Shown one piece after another: positions 53,128 through 62,133 of a stretch of DNA of 64,000 bases. The position numbers and the translations under genes are program-made. Below the pieces are notes generated by a model. That model was not told the origin of the DNA. It worked only from the letters and a program-made list of their open reading frames with translations, and did no database searches. The first letter of the stretch is position 1; each line of letters begins with the position of its first letter. Origin of the DNA: Sinorhizobium sp. A49 (GTDB lineage: Bacteria > Pseudomonadota > Alphaproteobacteria > Rhizobiales > Rhizobiaceae); NCBI RefSeq assembly GCF_002002725.1, contig NZ_MUNW01000072.1, positions 1-64,000 on the forward strand, given 5' to 3'.

Positions 53128-54318
53128 ATGAACACGACCTTGACATCCGTTGGCCCGACCGCAGCAGCGTTCCCCGTCGTGGAACGCATCGAGACCCTGC
53201 TCGTCGATCTGCCGACCATCCGGCCGCACAAGCTCTCGGTGGCGACCATGAACGGTCAGACCCTGATGCTGGTCAAAGTCTATTGCAGCGACGGCATCGT
53301 CGGCATCGGCGAGGGCACCACGATCGCGGGGCTGGCCTATGGCGGCGAAAGCCCGGAGAGCATGAAGCTCGCGGTCGATACCTATTTTCGGCCGGTCATG
53401 GTCGGTCAGGACGCAACCGCTGTTCGGGCGCTGATGGCGCGCATCGGCAAGATGGTCAAGGAGAACCGCTTCGCCAAATGTGCGGTTGAAACCGCGCTGC
53501 TCGATGCGCATGGCAAGCGGCTCGGCCTGCCCGTCAGCGAGCTGCTGGGTGGGCGCATGCGAAGCCGTCTGCCTGTCGCCTGGACCCTGGCGTCCGGTGA
53601 TACGAAGACCGATATCGCCGAGGCCGAGAAGATGCTCGACCTGCGCCGGCACCGGATTTTCAAGCTGAAGATCGGCGCACGGCCGCTGCGCCAAGACATC
53701 GCCCATGTTGCGGCAATCAAGCGGGCGCTGGGCGAGCGTGCCTCGGTGCGGGTCGATGTGAACATGGCGTGGAGCGAGATAGATGCTGCCTTCGGTATGG
53801 CCGCCCTGGCGGACGCCGGTTGCGACCTGATCGAACAGCCGGTCGCCTCGGCTGCGGCACTGGCGCGGCTCGTGCGTCGCTTTCCCGTCGCGCTGATGGC
53901 CGATGAATCGCTGCACGGCCCCGAAAGCGCGTTCGAGATCGCGAAAGTCAGCGGTGCGGACGTGTTCGCCGTCAAGATCGAACAAAGCGGCGGGCTGTTC
54001 AATGCCCAGCGGGTGGCGGCGATCGCCGACGCTGCCGGCATCGGCCTTTATGGCGGCACGATGCTCGAAGGAGCCTTCGGCACGGTGGCATCGGCGCAGG
54101 TGTTCTCCACCTTTCCGAACCTTCAATGGGGCACCGAGCTGTTCGGGCCGCTGCTGCTGACGGAAGAGATCCTGGCGACACCGCTCATCTACAGCGAGTT
54201 TGAGCTGACGGTTCCCTCCGGACCTGGGCTCGGCATCGAACTCGATGAAGAGCGTCTGGCCTTCTTCACGCGCGATGGACTGCGCAAGACAATCAGCGTT
54301 GCCGGGCACGGAGGCTGA
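53128..54318 (+). CDS. catB: Muconate cycloisomerase CatB
   Basis: A 396-residue enolase-superfamily enzyme converting cis,cis-muconate to (+)-muconolactone. Catalytic Lys pair K-x-K is in FKLKIGARPL near 183; metal ligands Asp, Glu, Asp are in RVDVNMAWSE (about 211), DLIEQPV (about 237) and LMADESLHG (about 262). Length is family normal (about 370-400), with a slightly long N-tail. ATG 53128 has no clear Shine-Dalgarno; ATG 53089 in the same frame is the alternative. First gene of the catBCA-ben unit. Confidence 0.93.
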   Translation: MNTTLTSVGPTAAAFPVVERIETLLVDLPTIRPHKLSVATMNGQTLMLVKVYCSDGIVGIGEGTTIAGLAYGGESPESMKLAVDTYFRPVMVGQDATAVRALMARIGKMVKENRFAKCAVETALLDAHGKRLGLPVSELLGGRMRSRLPVAWTLASGDTKTDIAEAEKMLDLRRHRIFKLKIGARPLRQDIAHVAAIKRALGERASVRVDVNMAWSEIDAAFGMAALADAGCDLIEQPVASAAALARLVRRFPVALMADESLHGPESAFEIAKVSGADVFAVKIEQSGGLFNAQRVAAIADAAGIGLYGGTMLEGAFGTVASAQVFSTFPNLQWGTELFGPLLLTEEILATPLIYSEFELTVPSGPGLGIELDEERLAFFTRDGLRKTISVAGHGG

Positions 54319-54320
54319 AC

Positions 54321-54611
54321 ATGCTCTTTCATGTGCGCATGGACGTGAACATTCCAAGCGATCTCCCGCAGGCGGAGCTGGCGGACGTCATCGCCCGGGA
54401 AAAGGCCTATTCGCAGGACCTGCAGAAGAGCGGCAAATGGCGCCACATCTGGCGCATCGTCGGCCAGTACGCGAATTACAGCGTCTTCGACGTCAAGGAC
54501 AATGCGGAACTGCACGAGATACTCTCCGGCCTTCCGCTGTTCAAATTCATGGATATCGAGGTGACGCCGCTGGTGCGGCATCCCTCGGCGGTTCGCGACG
54601 ACGATAGCTAG
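54321..54611 (+). CDS. catC: Muconolactone isomerase CatC
   Basis: A 96-residue enzyme converting muconolactone to beta-ketoadipate enol-lactone, acting as a decamer in relatives. Family sequence is clear: MLFHVRMDVNIPSDLP, KAYSQDLQKSGKWRHIWRI and LPLFKFMDIEVTPLVRHPS. It starts 2 bases after the catB stop. Confidence 0.95.
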   Translation: MLFHVRMDVNIPSDLPQAELADVIAREKAYSQDLQKSGKWRHIWRIVGQYANYSVFDVKDNAELHEILSGLPLFKFMDIEVTPLVRHPSAVRDDDS

Positions 54612-54684
54612 ACCATCTTTGGCGCCGCGCCCGGGAGGACGCGAATGGCGCGAATTTATTGAACAATCCAAGAGGAGGATGAAA

Positions 54685-55623
54685 ATGAACGTGCAGATCT
54701 TCGACAGGCCGGAAACACAGGACTTTCTCAAGGTTCTGAGCGGCCTCGGCAACAGCGACGGCAACCCACGCGTCAAGCAGATCGTCCATCGGATCATGTC
54801 GGACCTGTTCAAGGCGATCGACGATCTCGATATCACCCCCGATGAATACTGGACCGGCATTGCCTGGCTCAACGAGATCGGCGCCACCGGCCAGGCGGGG
54901 CTGATCTCGCCCGGTCTCGGCCTCGACCATTTCCTCGACGAGCGCCTCGACGCGATCGATGAGGCTCTCGGCATCGAGAACCCAACCCCACGCACCATCG
55001 AAGGCCCGCTCTATGTGGCAGGCGCGCCGGTATCGCACGGCTTTGCCCGCCTCGACGACGGCACCGACGAAAACGGCCACACCCTGATCATGCATGGCAC
55101 CGTCTTTGGCGCCGGCGGCAAGCCTTTGCCGGGCGCCACCGTCGAAGTCTGGCACTGTGATACGCGCGGCTTCTATTCCCATTTCGACCCGACGGGAAAA
55201 CAGGCGCCGTTCAACATGCGCCGCACGATCGTCGCGGACGACAAGGGTTGTTACAAGTTCCAGAGCATCGTGCCGCATGGCTATGGCGTGCCACCCGGCA
55301 GCCCCACCGAGCGGCTGTTGTCGGCACTCGGCCGTCATGGCCAGCGCCCGGCGCATATCCACCTGTTCATCAGCGCCGGCGACCATCGCAAGTTGACGAC
55401 CCAGATCAATATCGAAGGCGATCCGCTGGTTGACGACGATTTCGCCTATGCGACGCGAGACGGCCTGGTTCCGGCCGTCACCGAACGGACCGACGAGGCC
55501 AGCATCAAGGCCAACGGTCTGGCCGGACCCTTTGCGGAGATCAGGTTCGACATCCACCTGACGGCCCTGGTCGACGGCATCGACAACCAGGTCAACGAAC
55601 AGCGCAAGCGCGCAGCCGCCTGA
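54685..55623 (+). CDS. catA: Catechol 1,2-dioxygenase CatA
   Basis: A 312-residue intradiol dioxygenase opening catechol to cis,cis-muconate with Fe(III). Iron ligands are two Tyr (GPLYVAG near 110 onward and PHGYGVPPG near 195) and two His in RPAHIHLFISAGDHRK near 223-225. The N-terminal helical linker domain (about residues 1-100) mediates dimer contacts in the family. ATG 54685 follows AAGAGGAGGATGAAA. It comes 73 bases after catC and is followed by an 8-base-stem hairpin and benA. Confidence 0.95.
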   Translation: MNVQIFDRPETQDFLKVLSGLGNSDGNPRVKQIVHRIMSDLFKAIDDLDITPDEYWTGIAWLNEIGATGQAGLISPGLGLDHFLDERLDAIDEALGIENPTPRTIEGPLYVAGAPVSHGFARLDDGTDENGHTLIMHGTVFGAGGKPLPGATVEVWHCDTRGFYSHFDPTGKQAPFNMRRTIVADDKGCYKFQSIVPHGYGVPPGSPTERLLSALGRHGQRPAHIHLFISAGDHRKLTTQINIEGDPLVDDDFAYATRDGLVPAVTERTDEASIKANGLAGPFAEIRFDIHLTALVDGIDNQVNEQRKRAAA

Positions 55624-55634
55624 GCGGCAAAACC

Positions 55635-55654
55635 GGCGGCCCGGATGGGCCGCC
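55635..55654 (+). promoter_or_regulatory. Intercistronic hairpin between catA and benA
   Basis: GGCGGCCC-GGAT-GGGCCGCC is a perfect 8-base stem with 4-base loop, 11 bases past the catA stop. No T-run follows (CCCCAACAATC), so termination is uncertain; it may protect upstream mRNA or separate cat and ben messages. Confidence 0.6.
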
Positions 55655-55731
55655 CCCCCAACAATCATCGTCATCGACGACTGTGTTGCAAAGGCTGCGC
55701 CCGATGGTGCGCGCTTTGCGGGAGATAGATC

Positions 55732-57090
55732 ATGTCTGCGATCATCGACAAAGCCCGGGACCTCAATCATCTGCTGGCCACCGCCGTGCAGGACGACAAG
55801 GAGGCCGGCATATTCCGTTGCCGCCGCGATATCTTCACCAACGAAGACCTGTTCGAGCTGGAGATGAAGCACATCTTCGAAAGCAACTGGGTCTATCTCG
55901 CCCATGAGAGCCAGATCCCTGACAACAACGACTACTACACGACCACTATCGGTCGGCAGCCGGTGGTCGTCACGCGCGACAAGCACGGCGAACTGCATGC
56001 CGTCATCAACGCCTGCGCCCATCGCGGCGCCATGCTGTGCCGCCGAAAGCACGGCAACAAGGGCAGCTTTACCTGTCCCTTCCATGGCTGGACCTTTTCC
56101 AACAACGGCAAGCTTTTGAAGGTCAAGGACGAGAAGTCGACGCAATATCCGCCGCAGTTTGCCAAAGACGGCTCGCACGACCTGAAGCGCGTCGCAAGGT
56201 TCGAGAGCTATCGCGGCTTCCTGTTCGGCAGCCTCAAGGCGGATGTGCCGACGCTCGAGGACTATCTCGGCGAGACGAAAGTCATCATCGACCAGATCGT
56301 CGACCAGGCGCCCGATGGCCTCGAAGTGCTGCGCGGCAACTCGTCCTACATCTACGACGGCAATTGGAAACTGCAGATGGAGAACGGCTGCGACGGCTAT
56401 CACGTCAGCTCCGTGCACTGGAACTACGCCGCCACCATGGGCCGGCGTAACGAGGAGGGTACCAAGGCGGTCGATGCCAACAGCTGGAGCCGCTCGGTCG
56501 CAGGGGTCTACGGGTTCGAAAACGGCCATATCCTGTTGTGGACCAACACCATGAATCCCGAGGTCCGGCCGGTCTACAGCCGGCGGGAGGAGATCACGGC
56601 GCGGGTTGGTGAGGACAAGGCCGATTTCATCGTCAACCAGACGCGCAATCTCTGCCTCTACCCGAATGTCTTCCTGATGGATCAGTTCAGCACCCAGATC
56701 CGCGTCACACGGCCGATCAGTGTCGACAAGACCGAGATCAGCATCTTCTGCTTCGCGCCGAAAGGTGAGAGCGCCGCCGACCGCGCGTTGCGCATCCGCC
56801 AATACGAGGATTTCTTCAACGTCTCCGGCATGGGCACGTCCGACGACCTGGAGGAATTCCGGGCCTGCCAGCAAGGCTATGCCGGAACGACAGCGCTCTG
56901 GAACGACCTGTCGCGCGGCGCGCCGTTGTGGATCGATGGCCCCGACGAAAACGCCAAGCGCATGGGCATCGAGCCGTTGTTGTCAGGAGAGCGCAGCGAG
57001 GACGAGGGGCTCTTCGTCCGCCAGCATGAATACTGGGCCAAGGTGATGCGTGACGCGCTGACAGCCGAAAAGAGCGGAGTGGTGGCATGA
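55732..57090 (+). CDS. benA: Benzoate 1,2-dioxygenase large (alpha) subunit BenA
   Basis: A 452-residue Rieske oxygenase alpha subunit. Rieske ligands are C-x-H in CAHRGAMLC near 93 and C-x2-H in CPFHGWTF near 114; mononuclear iron ligands lie in [15 protein letters not shown] near 222-232. The family place is BenA/XylX/AntA; the cat context favours benzoate. It forms an alpha3-beta3 complex with BenB, receives electrons from BenC, and yields the cis-diol. ATG 55732 has GGGAGATAGATC before it. Overlaps benB by 4 bases. Confidence 0.95.
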   Translation: MSAIIDKARDLNHLLATAVQDDKEAGIFRCRRDIFTNEDLFELEMKHIFESNWVYLAHESQIPDNNDYYTTTIGRQPVVVTRDKHGELHAVINACAHRGAMLCRRKHGNKGSFTCPFHGWTFSNNGKLLKVKDEKSTQYPPQFAKDGSHDLKRVARFESYRGFLFGSLKADVPTLEDYLGETKVIIDQIVDQAPDGLEVLRGNSSYIYDGNWKLQMENGCDGYHVSSVHWNYAATMGRRNEEGTKAVDANSWSRSVAGVYGFENGHILLWTNTMNPEVRPVYSRREEITARVGEDKADFIVNQTRNLCLYPNVFLMDQFSTQIRVTRPISVDKTEISIFCFAPKGESAADRALRIRQYEDFFNVSGMGTSDDLEEFRACQQGYAGTTALWNDLSRGAPLWIDGPDENAKRMGIEPLLSGERSEDEGLFVRQHEYWAKVMRDALTAEKSGVVA

Positions 57091-57575
57091 GCATTTCCTA
57101 CGACGCCATCTGCACCTTTCTCTATCGCGAAGCGCGCCTTCTGGACGATCGCCAATGGGACGAGTGGCTGACCTGCTATGCCCCGGACGTGACCTACTGG
57201 ATGCCGGCCTGGGACGATGATGACCAACTCACCGAGGATCCGCATTCCGAGATTTCGCTGATCTATTACCCAAGCCGCGACGGGCTCGAAGACCGGGTGT
57301 TTCGCATCAAGACCGAGCGCTCCGGCGCCTCCACGCCGGAGCCGCGCACCAGTCACAATGTGACGAATGTCGAGGTGCTGGAGGATCGGGGCGATGAGGT
57401 CGATCTGCGCTACAACTTCCAGACCTTGAACCATCGCTACAAGGTCACCGACCAGTTCTTCGGAACCATGTTCGTCACGCTGCAAAAGCACGGCGACAGG
57501 CTGCTGATCGCCAACAAGAAGATCGTGCTGAAGAACGATTACATCCGCCAGGTCGTCGACGTCTATCACCTGTGA
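57087..57575 (+). CDS. benB: Benzoate 1,2-dioxygenase small (beta) subunit BenB
   Basis: A 162-residue structural subunit with the cystatin-like SnoaL/NTF2 fold of ring-hydroxylating dioxygenase beta chains: [17 protein letters not shown] near 11-27, [12 protein letters not shown] near 34, and [20 protein letters not shown] at the end. It has no cofactor. ATG 57087 overlaps the benA stop. Confidence 0.94.
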   Translation: MSISYDAICTFLYREARLLDDRQWDEWLTCYAPDVTYWMPAWDDDDQLTEDPHSEISLIYYPSRDGLEDRVFRIKTERSGASTPEPRTSHNVTNVEVLEDRGDEVDLRYNFQTLNHRYKVTDQFFGTMFVTLQKHGDRLLIANKKIVLKNDYIRQVVDVYHL

Positions 57576-57617
57576 CGCGCGTCGGCGGTCGGAACAGGGA
57601 CTGAAGAGGAGGGTTCC

Positions 57618-58640
57618 ATGAGCTGCTACAAGATCGCATTGAACTTCGAGGACGGGGTCACCCGTTTCATCGAATGCAAGGCCGGCGAGAAAGTACTCGA
57701 CGCCGCCTTCCGCAACAAGATCAACCTGCCGATGGACTGTTCCGACGGCGTGTGCGGCACCTGCAAGTGCCGGGCCGAGAGCGGCAGCTACGACCTGGGC
57801 GACGACTTCATCGACGATGCGTTGACCTCGGATGAGGCCGAGAGCGGCCTCGTGCTGACCTGCCAGATGAAGCCGACGTCGGATTGCGTGGTCGCAGTTC
57901 CAACGACATCAGCGGCGTGCAAAACCGGACAACAGAGTTTCGCAGCGACGGTTTCTCGGGTGAGCCCGCACAATGACGCGGCGATCGTTCTCCAGCTCGA
58001 CGTCGACGCAGCCCCCGCCTTCCTGGCTGGCCAATACGCCAACATCGACGTGCCGGGAAGCGGCCAGAGCCGCTCCTACTCGTTCAGCACGGCGCCAGGG
58101 CAAGGGCGCATCGGCTTCCTCATCAAGAAGATCCCCGGTGGGCTGATGAGCAACTGGCTGGAGCACGCCGAGATCGGAACGACGCTGCAACTGACCGGGC
58201 CGCTCGGCAGCTTCTATCTCCGTGAGGTTCAAAGGCCGCTTTTGTTCATCGCCGGCGGTACCGGGCTTGCGCCGTTCCTGTCGATGCTGGAAGTGCTAGC
58301 CCGCGAAAATTCCACGCAACGCATCCACCTGATCTATGGCGTCACGCGCGATCTCGATCTGGTCCTCGTCGACGAGATCGAGGCCTATACAAAGCTGCTT
58401 GCCAACTTCAGCTTTACGACCGTCGTGGCCGAGGAAACCTCCAGCCACCCCCGCAAGGGCTGGGTCACGCAGCACATGCCGGCCGAAATGCTCAACGATG
58501 GTGACGTCGACGTCTATCTCTGCGGCCCGCCGCCGATGGTCGATGCGGTCCGTGGGCATTTCGACGAAAACGGCGTGAGGCCGAATAGCTTCCACTACGA
58601 GAAGTTCACGCCGAATGCGGTCGCGAAGGTGGCCGCATGA
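57618..58640 (+). CDS. benC: Benzoate dioxygenase NADH-dependent reductase BenC
   Basis: A 340-residue electron transfer protein. An N-terminal plant-type [2Fe-2S] ferredoxin domain (about 1-95; CSDGVCGTCKC near 41 and a fourth Cys in LTCQMKP near 78) is followed by an FAD domain (SRSYSFSTAPG near 150) and an NADH domain (FIAGGTGLAPFLSM near 213; YLCGPPPMVDAV near 300). It passes electrons from NADH to BenAB. ATG after GAAGAGGAGGGTTCC. Overlaps benD by 4 bases. Confidence 0.95.
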   Translation: MSCYKIALNFEDGVTRFIECKAGEKVLDAAFRNKINLPMDCSDGVCGTCKCRAESGSYDLGDDFIDDALTSDEAESGLVLTCQMKPTSDCVVAVPTTSAACKTGQQSFAATVSRVSPHNDAAIVLQLDVDAAPAFLAGQYANIDVPGSGQSRSYSFSTAPGQGRIGFLIKKIPGGLMSNWLEHAEIGTTLQLTGPLGSFYLREVQRPLLFIAGGTGLAPFLSMLEVLARENSTQRIHLIYGVTRDLDLVLVDEIEAYTKLLANFSFTTVVAEETSSHPRKGWVTQHMPAEMLNDGDVDVYLCGPPPMVDAVRGHFDENGVRPNSFHYEKFTPNAVAKVAA

Positions 58641-59425
58641 GTACGCGGCGCTTTAAAGGTCGCTTTTCCGGCAAGGTGCTGGTGGTGACCGGTGCGGCGC
58701 AGGGTATCGGTCGTGCGGTGGCGATCCGTGCGGCAGAAGAGGGCGGACGGGTCCTGTTCGTCGACCGCGCCGGCTTCGTCGCCGATGTTGCCACCGAGGC
58801 CCGGGACGCTGAAACCGCGGCTTTCACCGCCGACCTCGAAACCTATGAAGGGGCTGCAGCTGCAATGCACTTTGCAGCGGAGACCTTCGGCGGCATCGAT
58901 GTGCTGATCAACACGGTCGGTGGGGCAATCCGCATGCGCCCCTACGGCGAATTCGAGCCGCAGCAGATCGATGCGGAAATCCGCCGCTCGCTGATGCCGA
59001 CGCTCTACTGCTGTCACGCCGTATTGCCGCATCTGTTTGCGCGTGGGGGCGGCACGATCGTCAACGTCTCGTCGAATGCAACGCGGGGCATCCACCGTGT
59101 GCCCTATTCGGCGGCGAAGGGCGGGGTGAACGCCCTGACGCAATCGCTCGCCATGGAACTCGCCGATCGCAACATCCGCGTGGTCGCCACGGCACCGGGA
59201 GGCACCGAGGCGCCGCCGCGCCGCATCCCACGCAATGCCGCGGGCGACAGCGAGGCCGAGAGGGGCTGGATGGGCGAGGTCGTGGAGCAGGTGAAGCAAT
59301 CCACCTTCATGAAGCGGTATGGGACCATCGAGGAGCAGGTGGCGCCGATCCTGTTTCTTGCCTCGGATGAGGCGTCCTACATCACGGGAAGCGTGCTTCC
59401 CGTCGCCGGGGGCGACCTCGGCTGA
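58637..59425 (+). CDS. benD: Dihydroxycyclohexadiene carboxylate dehydrogenase BenD
   Basis: A 262-residue short-chain dehydrogenase converting the benzoate cis-diol to catechol with loss of CO2 and reduction of NAD. NAD motif TGAAQGIGRAVA near 17-28, NTVGG near 92, catalytic Ser in NVSSNATRG near 142, and YSAAKGG (Tyr, Lys) near 156-160. Close to XylL/BenD in length and order within the operon. Confidence 0.94.
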   Translation: MSTRRFKGRFSGKVLVVTGAAQGIGRAVAIRAAEEGGRVLFVDRAGFVADVATEARDAETAAFTADLETYEGAAAAMHFAAETFGGIDVLINTVGGAIRMRPYGEFEPQQIDAEIRRSLMPTLYCCHAVLPHLFARGGGTIVNVSSNATRGIHRVPYSAAKGGVNALTQSLAMELADRNIRVVATAPGGTEAPPRRIPRNAAGDSEAERGWMGEVVEQVKQSTFMKRYGTIEEQVAPILFLASDEASYITGSVLPVAGGDLG

Positions 59426-59469
59426 ACACACAAGACATCCATGCGTAACGGCTTCGGGGAGGAGTGATC

Positions 59470-60816
59470 ATGCGCACCATCGATGTGAATGAAGCGATAG
59501 ACAACAATCCGTTCGGGAGATTCCAGTGGTTGGTGGTCGCACTTTGCGCCCTGCTGCTGATCGTCGACGGCTACGACGTCTTCGTCGCCGGCACCGTGCT
59601 GCCGACGCTGATAGCCGAGTGGGGCCTGAGCAAGCCGCAGGCTGGTGCGCTCCAGGCCTGGGCACTGTTCGGCATGATGTTTGGCGCCCTCTTCTTCGGG
59701 TCGCTGGCCGACAGGATCGGCCGCAAGAAGGGCATAGCGATCAGCTTTCTGCTGTTCACCGTGTCGACACTGCTCACCGGCTTTGCCAACTCGCCCGAGC
59801 AGTTCAAGATCTTTCGGTTCTTTGCCGGTCTTGGTTGCGGCGGGCTAATGCCGAATGCGGTGGCGCTGATGAACGAATATGCGCCCAAGCGCCTTCGCGG
59901 CACCATGGTGGCCATCATGTTCTCCGGCTACTCGGTCGGCGGCATGGTCGCAGCAGGTCTCGGTATCGCTATCATTCCACAATTCGGCTGGAAGCCGATG
60001 TTCTTCGTCGCGGCGCTGCCATTGCTGCTCTTTCCGGTCATCTTGTGGAAGCTGCCGGAATCGCTCGGTTTCCTCATTCGTCAGGGCGAACAGGAGAAGG
60101 CGAAACGGATCTACGCGAAGATCGCGCCTGCAGCAGCCCTTGGCGCCAATGACAGGGGCGCCAATGACAGGCTGGTCTTTTCCGAGGCGAAGGGCGCGTC
60201 CGCATCGATCGCGGAACTGTTCCGTCACCAGCGCGCGTTGCGCACGCTCATGTTGTGGACCGCCTTTTTCTGCTGCCTGCTGCTCGTCTACCTGCTGTCG
60301 TCCTGGTTGCCGAAGGTGCTGCAGGAAGCCGGCTATGCCGAGAAGGCGAGCCTGCTCAGCCTCTTCTCGCTCAATTTCGGTGGTATGGCCGGCGCGATCG
60401 TCGGCGGCCGGCTAGGCGACCGCTTCGGTCTGCCGAAAGTCGTGGTCGGCTTTTTCGTTGCGGCCACCGCATCCATCGCGCTGATCGGCCTGAACCCGTC
60501 GGCGGGGATCCTTTTCCTCATGGTCTTCGTCGCCGGCGCCACCACCATCGGCACGCAGATCCTGCTCTATGCCAGCGTCGCGCAACTCTACAATCTCTCG
60601 GTCCGCTCCACCGGGCTTGGCTGGGCATCGGGCGTGGGTCGGATCGGCGCTATCGTCGGCCCGACGCTCGGCGGCGTGCTTCTGGCAAAGGAGTTTCCGC
60701 TTCAACAGAGCTTCCTGATCTTCTCGATCCCGGCGGCAGTCGCCGCGCTTGCCATGCTGGTGTTTGCGATCAGCAATGCCCGCCGATCCGACGTCGCCCG
60801 GCTTGCGACCGCCTGA
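59470..60816 (+). CDS. benK: Benzoate/aromatic acid MFS transporter BenK-like
   Basis: A 448-residue inner-membrane protein with twelve hydrophobic segments of the aromatic acid:H+ symporter family. Typical marks: DGYDVFVAGTVLP in helix 1, GSLADRIGRKKG in the loop after helix 2, and RFFAGLGCGGLMPN in helix 4. It probably imports benzoate as the anion with protons. ATG 59470 follows GGGGAGGAGTGATC; GTG 59464 is possible. It lies 44 bases after benD in the same unit. Confidence 0.9.
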   Translation: MRTIDVNEAIDNNPFGRFQWLVVALCALLLIVDGYDVFVAGTVLPTLIAEWGLSKPQAGALQAWALFGMMFGALFFGSLADRIGRKKGIAISFLLFTVSTLLTGFANSPEQFKIFRFFAGLGCGGLMPNAVALMNEYAPKRLRGTMVAIMFSGYSVGGMVAAGLGIAIIPQFGWKPMFFVAALPLLLFPVILWKLPESLGFLIRQGEQEKAKRIYAKIAPAAALGANDRGANDRLVFSEAKGASASIAELFRHQRALRTLMLWTAFFCCLLLVYLLSSWLPKVLQEAGYAEKASLLSLFSLNFGGMAGAIVGGRLGDRFGLPKVVVGFFVAATASIALIGLNPSAGILFLMVFVAGATTIGTQILLYASVAQLYNLSVRSTGLGWASGVGRIGAIVGPTLGGVLLAKEFPLQQSFLIFSIPAAVAALAMLVFAISNARRSDVARLATA

Positions 60817-60955
60817 GGCTATCCGGCGAACATGGCAAAGCCGATAGCTCGTAGGGGATGGTTCCTCCGCCCATTCTGGCCAGTGCTTAATGGGCGCGGG
60901 GCTATCGGCAATCCGGACACCAATCCCTCACCGCAACCACTGGAGCAATTGAGCT

Positions 60956-61774
60956 TTGGCCTATCTCAAGCTTTCCAATCACCGTCTGCATTACCGCATC
61001 GATGGAGGCGCTGGTGACGACAAACCCTGGCTCGTGTTCTGCAACTCCCTCGGCACTGACATGCATATGTGGGACGCTCAGGTGGATGCCCTATCGGCGC
61101 AGTACCGTATCTTGCGCTACGATTGCCGGGGGCACGGCCGGTCGTCCGCGCCGCCTTCGCCCTATTCTCTTGATGATCTCGGTGGAGATGTGCTTGCGCT
61201 GCTGGATGCGCTGGGCATCGAGTGGACGCATTTCTGCGGCCTTTCGATCGGCGGTCTTACAGGACAGTGGTTGGGCATTCATGCCGGGGAGCGCTTGAGG
61301 AAGCTCGTCCTGTGCGCGACCGCTGCGAAGATCGGCACTGCGCAAAGCTGGTCGGCTCGCATCGACGCTGTGCAAACCGGCGGGCTGGAGGCACTGGTGC
61401 CCGCGACGGCAGAGCGTTGGTTCACACCGAAGTTCCGCGCTTGCGAAGCGCGCGCTGTCGCCATGGTGCTCGACAGTTTCGCCGCCACATCGCCCGATGG
61501 ATATGTAGGGTGTTGCGCGGCTCTGGCAAAGGCCGACCTGCGGGATGCGCTTGCGCAGATCGAAAACCCGCTGCTTGCCATCTCCGGCGAGCAGGATCCG
61601 GTTTGCCCGCCGGCGGATCTGGACGATATCGCGGCCAGAGTTCGGCGTGGTCGTCACGTGTCGTTGCCGGGGCGGCATATCGTCAATATTGAATCCGCCT
61701 CTTCGTTCAACGCCGTGCTTCTGGAATTCCTTGGGAGCGAGGCCACAACATGCCAATACGAACCTGGCAACTGA
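60956..61774 (+). CDS. pcaD: 3-oxoadipate enol-lactonase PcaD
   Basis: A 272-residue alpha/beta hydrolase making beta-ketoadipate from its enol-lactone. Catalytic Ser is in GLSIGGLTGQW near 94, Asp in ISGEQDPVCPP near 210, and His in LPGRHIVNIES near 240. The only fitting start is TTG 60956, with GGAG about 10 bases upstream. It completes the route from benzoate to beta-ketoadipate. The 139-base gap from benK shows no clear promoter. The usual final residues Q-Y-x-P are replaced by a short tail TCQYEPGN. Confidence 0.92.
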   Translation: MAYLKLSNHRLHYRIDGGAGDDKPWLVFCNSLGTDMHMWDAQVDALSAQYRILRYDCRGHGRSSAPPSPYSLDDLGGDVLALLDALGIEWTHFCGLSIGGLTGQWLGIHAGERLRKLVLCATAAKIGTAQSWSARIDAVQTGGLEALVPATAERWFTPKFRACEARAVAMVLDSFAATSPDGYVGCCAALAKADLRDALAQIENPLLAISGEQDPVCPPADLDDIAARVRRGRHVSLPGRHIVNIESASSFNAVLLEFLGSEATTCQYEPGN

Positions 61775-62133
61775 CGCGGGCTGGCATCATCGGTGAGTCC
61801 GCCAAGGGCTGCAGCTGGCGCCAGATGGCATTGCCGAAGGCGCGGACTTGCGGAAAAAGGCCAAAAAAAAGGGGCCGTCGGAAAACCGCGGCCCTTAAGT
61901 GTGAAGGTCAATAAACCTCCAGAGGGGAACAGCTGCTGCGGCGGAACTGGGAGGAGACCGCCATGTGCATCAGCTGCAGGCGTTATGCTCGTTTTTTGAT
62001 CACTTGGAAAACATTTTTTGTGCAATGCAGCTATGCGTGCGTTGCACTGCACCTCGATCCCCGCCGTGCAGGTCGGTGCTTGTTTGCGCGCCGCCCTTGG
62101 CGACGTCGGCCCTTATGGATGCAGCGCCGCCAC
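61775..62133. other. 359-base intergenic region between convergent pcaD and the AraC gene
   Basis: Holds the AraC terminator at 61863-61894 and an imperfect dyad GTGCAATGCA (62020-62029) with TGCACTGCAC (62043-62052) next to a T-rich patch. No gene, promoter or RNA was recognised elsewhere in it. Confidence 0.6.
61863..61894 (-). terminator. Rho-independent terminator of the AraC gene
   Basis: Read on the minus strand, GGGCCGCGG-TTTT-CCG-A-CGGCCC forms a stem of nine pairs with a one-base bulge and is followed by eight T. It lies about 240 bases past the AraC stop at 62134. On the plus strand the A-run comes first, so it does not serve pcaD in the classical way. Confidence 0.85.

Noticed and set aside
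55635-55654. Rho-independent terminator after catA
   Set aside because: The stem is strong but is followed by C-rich sequence without a T-run; kept only as an intercistronic hairpin.
62020-62052. Second terminator for the AraC gene
   Set aside because: The dyad is imperfect, and on the minus strand it is followed by an A-run, not a T-run.
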